5,335 bases of DNA from Methylococcaceae bacterium. GTDB taxonomy: Bacteria > Pseudomonadota > Gammaproteobacteria > Methylococcales > Methylomonadaceae. Below the pieces are notes generated by a model. The model saw only the letters and a list, made by a program, of their open reading frames with translations. It searched no databases and was not told the DNA's origin. Location of the stretch: assembly GCA_030699345.1 (NCBI GenBank), contig JAUYMX010000588.1:1-5335 (forward strand), in the 5' to 3' direction. Position 1 is the stretch's first letter. Every line of letters starts with the position of its first letter. A program made the translations under genes and the position numbers. Of this stretch, positions 1 through 5,335 are shown piece by piece.

Positions 1-3000
1 ATTTTAAAGATTTTGGATTACCAATCATCCAATGGCGCAATGTGCCGGTAGATACTTCCGTTATCAATGCAGCTGCCGCCAAAGCTCAATTTCCAATCAA
101 ACAAGTTGTGTTTGGTCGACCTGAACATTTGAAAAATGCCAGCCACAGCGAATTTGAAAGCCATATTCAAGCAGCGCTCTTGGACATTGAAGTTGAAGGC
201 TTCACCCGTCCTGAACTGACCGGTTTTTACCCGCTGTCTATGAGTTCGCGTACTCAAGTTTATAAAGGCCGCTTGAATTCATTCGAAGTAATTCCTTACT
301 TTATCGACCTTTACGATACCGACCACGAAATCAACACGCTGTTTTTCCATACCCGCTTTTCCACCAATACCGCCCCAGCCACAATGATGGCGCAGCCATT
401 TCGGTATATGGCGCACAACGGCGAGTTGAACACCGATAAGAAAAACCGCTTGAGCGAAAATGCCATCGCTCGCCAACACAACAAGAATATCTGTTTCCCT
501 TGCGGTCAATCTGATTCTGGACGCTTGGATCAAACGCTGACTCGTCGCATCAACGAAGACAATCTGGACATCGTTACCGCGGTCCTGGCGATGATGCCGC
601 CAGCCTGGGAAAATGACACCACGCTGTCACCCGAAGTCCGGGCGATGCTGGAATATTTCAGTCTTTATGAAGAAAAAAACGACGGTCCGGCAGCATTGAT
701 TTTCAATGACGGCATTCGTGTTGGTGCGCGTCTTGATCGCTTGGGATTACGCCCATTACGCTCAATTGAAACTCATGAATATTTGGCGGTCATGTCAGAA
801 GCGGGACAAATCGACTTTCCGCCGCAAGACGTGCTGAAACGCGGTCGTATTGAAGCTGGCGGTATGCTGTACTTTGATCACAATACCGGCGAGGCTTACA
901 ACAGCCATCAAGTGATGGAACGCTTAGCCAAAGAAAAAGATTACCAAACCCTGCTCGCGCAACGCAGTCTGCATCTTGCCAGTCTGCCGAAAGTTGATCC
1001 ATCTGAACTTAAGTACAATCACGATTTCAATATAGATCAACAACATACCGCTTACTCGCTCAACCAGGAAAGTTTTAGATTTTTGCTTGATCCAATGCTG
1101 GCCACCGGCATGGAAAAAGTCTCCGCGATGGGTTATGGCTTGGCGCCTAATGCCTTGTACAGCGCGGAAGGCGGCATGTCGCGTTATTTTAGCCAGCGCT
1201 TTGCCCAGGTTACCAATCCGCCGTTGGACTCTATCCGAGAAAGCGATGGCATGACACTGCGCGTGTCTTTGGGGGCAAAACCCACTTTTGCAGCTGGTGA
1301 AAGCAAGCAATTGGTCATCGACACCCCGATTTTGCAACGCACCCAGTTGGAGCAAATTCGCAGACAGTCATCGGTTGCGACCGTTACTTTCGATATTTTG
1401 TACACGCCTGATTTTGATAATCCCGTTAACAATGAAAATGCGTTGGAAGCAGCTATACAAGCGGTATGCTTGCAAGTCGAGCAAGCTGCCAAAGACAATG
1501 TCGGCATTATCATTTTAAGCGACATTAATATCAGCAAAGATAAAGCAGCAATACCTGCCTTACTGATGATGGCGGCCGCCAATCAACATCTTGTTAAGCA
1601 AGGCTTACGCTTTAACTCGTCATTGATTGCCGAAACCGGACAAGTCGCCAGTCCACACGACGTAGCCACTTTATTAGGCTTCGGTGCATCGTCTATTTGC
1701 CCGCTGACCGTACACAACCGTGTACTGAGTCACTACCCAGCCGATCAACATCAAAAAATTCTCTACAACTACCAAAAAGGCGCTGAAAAATCGCTGATGA
1801 AAACCATGGGCAAATTCGGCCTGTGTACGGTAGAAAGTTATATCGGTGGTGAATTCTTCGAATCTAACTACCTAGATACTGACGAGCCCAGATTACGTCC
1901 TTACTTCCCAAATATCCATGCGTCAGTGGGCGGTGTGCGTTATGCCGATATTGCCGCCAGCGCTGCCGAATGGCATCAAAAAGCCTTGGCTGTAAAGGAA
2001 GAAAAAGACATTCCATTCCTAGGTTTGTTCAAGGAACGTCAGGATGGCGCCGGTCATTCCTACGGCAATACTGCCGTGCGCGAATACATCAATATGACCG
2101 ATGAGGCGATACTGTATATTCCGGAAAATGCTCCGGAAGCCAGTGATACTGCTTACCTTGATTTCGGTTACGACAAGCGCACTCCGGAACAACTGGATAA
2201 CTTCGGCATTACTCCGGCTTATCGCAGCTTCACCAAAAACCTATACCTTGAACGTGATGACAGACCCGCTGCGTTGCGTGACATTATGGACTTTCCGGCC
2301 GACGTGTCTCATGCCCAAAGCACTGAAGATTTCGATCGTATCTTAGGCAAACAAAACTTGCGTGGTAATGTTAATTATCTAATTCGTGGCTTGAGCGTCA
2401 GTAAAACAGATGCAACCACTTTTAGTATTAGCTTGACAGCAAATTCATCAAGCCAGCGGTTGGAGCAACTGGCCGCGCACTACAAAAAACGTTTTGCTGA
2501 TACCGAATTTAATATTGCCATTGCGAATGATGTCATCACTCTTACTGTCAGTGAGTCAGACAGTTTATTGGCTAATTATTTAGCGCATAGCCAACTTGCA
2601 TCGGCCCCCATTGCGTTGGCCGATGTTCAGCCGGCTCACGAAATTACTACAACGCTGGCCTCAGGCGCAATGAGCCATGGTGCTTTGTTGGCCGAAGCTC
2701 ACGAAGCGGTTGCCCAAGGTACTAATATCGTTGGCGCTTTAAGCAATTCCGGCGAAGGCGGTGAGCATCACAGCCGCTTTAACACCTTACGCTCCAGCAA
2801 AGTCAAACAATTTGCTTCAGGCCGTTTTGGCGTTTGGGCAGGTCTTCTGGCAGACCCCACCATTCAAGAAATTGAAATTAAGATTGCTCAAGGCGCAAAA
2901 CCCGGCGAAGGCGGGCAATTGCCGGCAGCGAAAGTGTCGGTAGAAATTGCTGCATTGCGTGGCGGTACTCCTAGAGTCGAATTGGTCAGCCCGCCGCCGC

Positions 3001-5132
3001 ATCATGACACTTATTCCATCGAAGATTTGGGTCAGCTGATCCATGATGCCAAAGCCGCACGGGTTAAGGTCGGCGTCAAATTGGTGTCTTCCGAAGGCAT
3101 CGGCACAATAGCCGTCGGCGTCGCTAAAGCCGGTGCTGACGTGATTAACGTCGCAGGCAACACCGGCGGCACAGGTGCCGCCGCGGTGACCAGCTTGAAA
3201 AACAGCGGCCGGTCGCCGGAAATCGGTATCGCCGAAGTCCATCAAGCCTTGGCCGTCAATGGCTTACGCGATAAAGTGATACTGCGTTGCAGCGGCGCGC
3301 ATCAGAGCGGTACGGACGTGGTTAAATCCGCTATTTTGGGTGCAGACTCGTTTGAATTCGGCACTACGGCATTAATGATGCTGCGCTGCGTGATGGCGAA
3401 AAACTGTAACATCAAATGTCCGGCTGGTTTAACGACTGCACATGAAGAGTTCAAAGGCGATCCACGTGTCTTGGCTCAATACTTCATGAACTTGGCGCAC
3501 GAAGTCAGGGAAATACTGGCCTCATTGGGCTACAAAAGTTTGCGCGACATTCGTGGCAAAACTGACTTATTGCATTTAATCAATCATCCGACCATGGTCG
3601 GCCAGCTTGACCTGACTAAGATGTTGGCTCAGGTTAATGAAGTTAAGATTGCTAAACCTATCTATCTGGAAGCTAATTTCAGCGTCGATAACCAAGTTAT
3701 TGAACAAGTCAAAGCGGGTCTGCTGGCTGGTAAACGACAAATTGTTATTGAAGGTGACGGCTTTAAGCTAAGCAATTGCGCCAAAACCGTAGGCGGCCAA
3801 ACTGCTATCGATATTGAACGCTTGCTGGCATACCAACTCAGCGAACAAGAACTGGCCAAATCGCCAATCATTTATACCAATCAGCACGGTCGCCGTTATT
3901 TGGCACCTGATAGCATATTGATTCGTACCAAAGGTTCGGCTGGACAAAGTTATGCTGCGTTCTTAAACGACGGCATGAGACTTGAACACCTGGGCACCTG
4001 TAATGACGGCGTCGGTAAATCAGCTTGCGGTGGCACCTTGGTTGTCGAATCTCCAGGGGGCGGCATTAAAACGCCCGGCAATAACGTCTTAATCGGCAAC
4101 TTTGCGTTATTTGGCGCCACCGGCGGTAAAGTCTTTATCAATGGTGAAGCCGGTGACCGTTTTGCCGTGAGAAATTCAGGCGCAATGGCCGTTGTCGAAG
4201 GTGTTGGTGATTTTGCTTGTGAATACATGACCAATGGTGCGGTGTTAAATATCGGTGGGTTCGGCAAAGGCTTCTGCAATGGTATGTCAGGGGGTAATGC
4301 TTACCAATATGACCCTGAAAATCGTTTGGAAAATCTGTATGACCTTACATCTGTTGAGCTGCATAGCCTGACCGAAGACACTGATAATGCGCGCGCTCAC
4401 GAGCAATTTATTCTGCATATGCTTGAGCAACACGCTGAATACGCTAACTCCAGCAAAGCCAGAAACCTAATTAACAATTGGGCGTCTGAACGTCAGCACT
4501 TCAAGTTCGCGTTGCCGTTATGGCTGTACAAAACGCAAACTGCGAAATACTTGCAGCAAGCGCTGGATCGTAAGGAAATCATCGAAGAATTGTCAGTTGA
4601 ATTGGCTCGTCAACAAATCGAGCAAGTAAAACACGCTTACCAAACAGCAAAACCGCTATTTGATGGAGCTATTCCTGGGGTGGGAGAGGTAGATACCCAC
4701 TTGACCTACAAACTGGTTAATAGCTATGCCGTGCTGGAAAAAGCCCAGCAAATTGCTCAAGAAATGCTTAAAGTAGTACCTGAGGCTCAACGTACCTCAG
4801 CACATATTGATAGAGCGGCGCGTAAGCTAATTACTGAGCGACCACGTAAAGTGCAGGAAGCGCTGGTTAAAAATACCCGTGAAGCATATAGCAATTACAG
4901 CGATGATCACCTCGCCATATTGCTGGCTTCTAAACGCTTGAATGATTACAAAACTGCGTTAATTAATCGTTCTGTACAAAGCATTTATTCCATCGGTTCA
5001 ACGGCTTGGATTATTGAACAAGACCAGATTAACAGACAGGCTCTCGTTGGTATTCCAGGCATTGAAGAATACTTGGCCGCATTGGTTGGACTGGATATTG
5101 CTCAAAGCATGATGAGTCAAAGCGTAGCTTAA
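1..5132 (+). CDS. gltB: Divergent glutamate synthase (GOGAT) large subunit, 5' partial, with insertions and a long C-terminal extension
   Basis: Ferredoxin/NAD(P)H-type glutamate synthase large subunit, predicted cytoplasmic: hydrolyses glutamine, channels ammonia to 2-oxoglutarate and reduces the product to glutamate on FMN. Residue numbers count the first complete codon (base 3) as 1; 1709 residues are visible before TAA. The frame is open to base 1 and the first codons read FKDFGLPIIQWRNVPVD, matching the GltB segment around GWRDVP about 100 residues after Cys1. The true start and Cys1 are therefore upstream, and the GTG at 42 is internal. Domains: amidotransferase to about residue 300 (HTRFSTNT at 116, AHNGELNT with oxyanion-type N139-G140, SDSGRLD at 170); central domain about 345-650 (FAQVTNPPLDSIRE); FMN domain about 880-1190 (SNSGEGGE, AQGAKPGEGGQLP, SPPPHHDTYSIEDL); Fe-S cysteines 1129, 1135, 1139; GXGXG domain about 1255-1435 (GATGGKVF, RNSGAMAVVEGVGD). 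Extra segments lie at about 695-750, 767-868 and 1505-1709. Family assignment is firm; identity as the housekeeping GOGAT rather than a paralogue is not. Confidence 0.95.
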   Translation, partial: FKDFGLPIIQWRNVPVDTSVINAAAAKAQFPIKQVVFGRPEHLKNASHSEFESHIQAALLDIEVEGFTRPELTGFYPLSMSSRTQVYKGRLNSFEVIPYFIDLYDTDHEINTLFFHTRFSTNTAPATMMAQPFRYMAHNGELNTDKKNRLSENAIARQHNKNICFPCGQSDSGRLDQTLTRRINEDNLDIVTAVLAMMPPAWENDTTLSPEVRAMLEYFSLYEEKNDGPAALIFNDGIRVGARLDRLGLRPLRSIETHEYLAVMSEAGQIDFPPQDVLKRGRIEAGGMLYFDHNTGEAYNSHQVMERLAKEKDYQTLLAQRSLHLASLPKVDPSELKYNHDFNIDQQHTAYSLNQESFRFLLDPMLATGMEKVSAMGYGLAPNALYSAEGGMSRYFSQRFAQVTNPPLDSIRESDGMTLRVSLGAKPTFAAGESKQLVIDTPILQRTQLEQIRRQSSVATVTFDILYTPDFDNPVNNENALEAAIQAVCLQVEQAAKDNVGIIILSDINISKDKAAIPALLMMAAANQHLVKQGLRFNSSLIAETGQVASPHDVATLLGFGASSICPLTVHNRVLSHYPADQHQKILYNYQKGAEKSLMKTMGKFGLCTVESYIGGEFFESNYLDTDEPRLRPYFPNIHASVGGVRYADIAASAAEWHQKALAVKEEKDIPFLGLFKERQDGAGHSYGNTAVREYINMTDEAILYIPENAPEASDTAYLDFGYDKRTPEQLDNFGITPAYRSFTKNLYLERDDRPAALRDIMDFPADVSHAQSTEDFDRILGKQNLRGNVNYLIRGLSVSKTDATTFSISLTANSSSQRLEQLAAHYKKRFADTEFNIAIANDVITLTVSESDSLLANYLAHSQLASAPIALADVQPAHEITTTLASGAMSHGALLAEAHEAVAQGTNIVGALSNSGEGGEHHSRFNTLRSSKVKQFASGRFGVWAGLLADPTIQEIEIKIAQGAKPGEGGQLPAAKVSVEIAALRGGTPRVELVSPPPHHDTYSIEDLGQLIHDAKAARVKVGVKLVSSEGIGTIAVGVAKAGADVINVAGNTGGTGAAAVTSLKNSGRSPEIGIAEVHQALAVNGLRDKVILRCSGAHQSGTDVVKSAILGADSFEFGTTALMMLRCVMAKNCNIKCPAGLTTAHEEFKGDPRVLAQYFMNLAHEVREILASLGYKSLRDIRGKTDLLHLINHPTMVGQLDLTKMLAQVNEVKIAKPIYLEANFSVDNQVIEQVKAGLLAGKRQIVIEGDGFKLSNCAKTVGGQTAIDIERLLAYQLSEQELAKSPIIYTNQHGRRYLAPDSILIRTKGSAGQSYAAFLNDGMRLEHLGTCNDGVGKSACGGTLVVESPGGGIKTPGNNVLIGNFALFGATGGKVFINGEAGDRFAVRNSGAMAVVEGVGDFACEYMTNGAVLNIGGFGKGFCNGMSGGNAYQYDPENRLENLYDLTSVELHSLTEDTDNARAHEQFILHMLEQHAEYANSSKARNLINNWASERQHFKFALPLWLYKTQTAKYLQQALDRKEIIEELSVELARQQIEQVKHAYQTAKPLFDGAIPGVGEVDTHLTYKLVNSYAVLEKAQQIAQEMLKVVPEAQRTSAHIDRAARKLITERPRKVQEALVKNTREAYSNYSDDHLAILLASKRLNDYKTALINRSVQSIYSIGSTAWIIEQDQINRQALVGIPGIEEYLAALVGLDIAQSMMSQSVA

Positions 5133-5157
5133 TTACCTTAACTACTCTCGCTTAGCA

Positions 5158-5182
5158 CCCTGTCTGAATTTCACAGACGGGG
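5158..5182 (+). terminator. Intergenic GC-rich hairpin, possible weak terminator or attenuator
   Basis: CCCTGTCTG at 5158-5166 pairs with CAGACGGGG at 5174-5182 around a 7-base loop (AATTTCA). This gives a 9-bp stem with one T-G wobble. It begins 25 bases after the GltB-like stop codon and ends 35 bases before the next start, a good position to end or attenuate transcription between the two genes. No T-tract follows on either strand (the downstream bases are CGTTAACGAGAAC), so it is not a canonical intrinsic terminator. It could instead stabilise the upstream mRNA 3' end or act with Rho. Confidence 0.35.
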
Positions 5183-5217
5183 CGTTAACGAGAACATAGA
5201 TTTACTTAGTCATATAC

Positions 5218-5335
5218 ATGAAAACACCTCAACTTCCATTAGACGCTCCTTATAGTCAAACTCAACGTGCTTGGTTAAACGGTTTTTTTGCCGGACTGCA
5301 CACGCATTTAGTGCAAAGCGCCGGTTCTGTCAATC
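5218..5335 (+). CDS. N-terminus of a probable CysJ-like sulfite reductase flavoprotein (diflavin NADPH reductase), 3' partial
   Basis: The frame opens at ATG 5218 and runs off the window end after 39 complete codons. The peptide begins MKTPQLPLDAPYSQTQRAW and continues LNGFFAGLH. The PYSQTQRAWLNGFFAGL segment matches in pattern the short helix preceding the flavodoxin domain of CysJ-type proteins (E. coli CysJ has LTPTQLAWVSGYFWGV). That family carries electrons from NADPH through FAD and FMN to a partner such as sulfite reductase haemoprotein; the flavodoxin and FAD/NADPH domains would lie beyond the window. An in-frame TAG at 5197-5199 limits upstream starts, and 5218 is the only ATG available. 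No convincing Shine-Dalgarno sequence is close by, the nearest purine run (GAGAA, about 5190-5194) being too far away. The gene lies 85 bases after the GltB-like stop on the same strand, so it may share its transcript. The call rests on a short segment: the broad class is likely, the exact partner is unknown. Confidence 0.6.
   Translation, partial: MKTPQLPLDAPYSQTQRAWLNGFFAGLHTHLVQSAGSVN

Noticed and set aside
42..44. GTG as the translation start of the long gene
   Set aside because: The same frame is open and homologous to GltB upstream to base 1, and no ribosome binding site precedes it.
924..1582. Two overlapping minus-strand open frames
   Set aside because: Both are antisense to conserved amidotransferase/central-domain coding sequence, overlap each other and show no recognisable protein motif.
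2817..3245. Minus-strand open frame of 142 codons
   Set aside because: It lies wholly opposite the conserved FMN domain; its Cys/Gly/Asp-rich translation is what the reverse complement of Gly/Ala/Val-rich codons gives and shows no recognisable domain.
3360..3440. Frameshift as the cause of the shortened Fe-S motif
   Set aside because: The frame stays GltB-like on both sides (GADSFEFGT before, CPAGLTT after), so the difference is exactly one codon.
3950..4279. Minus-strand open frame of 109 codons rich in Pro, Ser and Leu
   Set aside because: It is antisense to the glycine-rich GXGXG domain, whose GGN codons read as proline on the other strand; a shadow frame.
5183..5217. A sigma-70 promoter for the downstream flavoprotein gene
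   Set aside because: TTAACG at 5185 resembles a -35 box, but no convincing -10 box lies at proper spacing and ahead of the start codon.

Overview
The window is almost entirely one very long plus-strand coding region, a divergent glutamate synthase (GOGAT) large subunit of the GltB type. It is already open at base 1, so its start codon and N-terminus, including the expected catalytic Cys1, lie upstream of the window. It ends at a TAA at 5130-5132. An 85-base intergenic gap follows, holding a GC-rich hairpin. Then comes the start of a second plus-strand gene, cut off by the window end, whose first 39 residues resemble the N-terminus of CysJ-type sulfite reductase flavoproteins (diflavin reductases).

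The GltB-like protein keeps the family order: type-2 glutamine amidotransferase domain, central domain, FMN/Fe-S (alpha/beta)8 synthase domain and C-terminal GXGXG beta-helix. It is nevertheless unusual. At least 1709 residues are visible and roughly 90-130 more are missing, against about 1480-1530 for ordinary bacterial GltB. By eye, the excess lies in three places: about 37 extra residues after the central domain, about 100 just before the FMN domain, and a C-terminal extension of about 205 mostly helical residues. Several normally near-invariant synthase motifs are also changed: the Fe-S cysteines are spaced C-x5-C-x3-C instead of C-x5-C-x4-C, the usual DGG(L/I)(K/R)TG segment reads SGAHQSG, and DGGTGA reads TGGTGA.

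No gltD-like (GOGAT small subunit) sequence is seen; the neighbour is a putative diflavin reductase. Together the genes suggest nitrogen or sulfur assimilation. A speculative further possibility is that the GOGAT-like protein draws electrons from an unconventional donor.

The organism is most likely a proteobacterium, probably a gammaproteobacterium of moderate GC. A methanotroph-like lineage is possible, but the window contains no phylogenetic marker to settle it. Nothing mobile, no RNA gene and no CRISPR array was seen.
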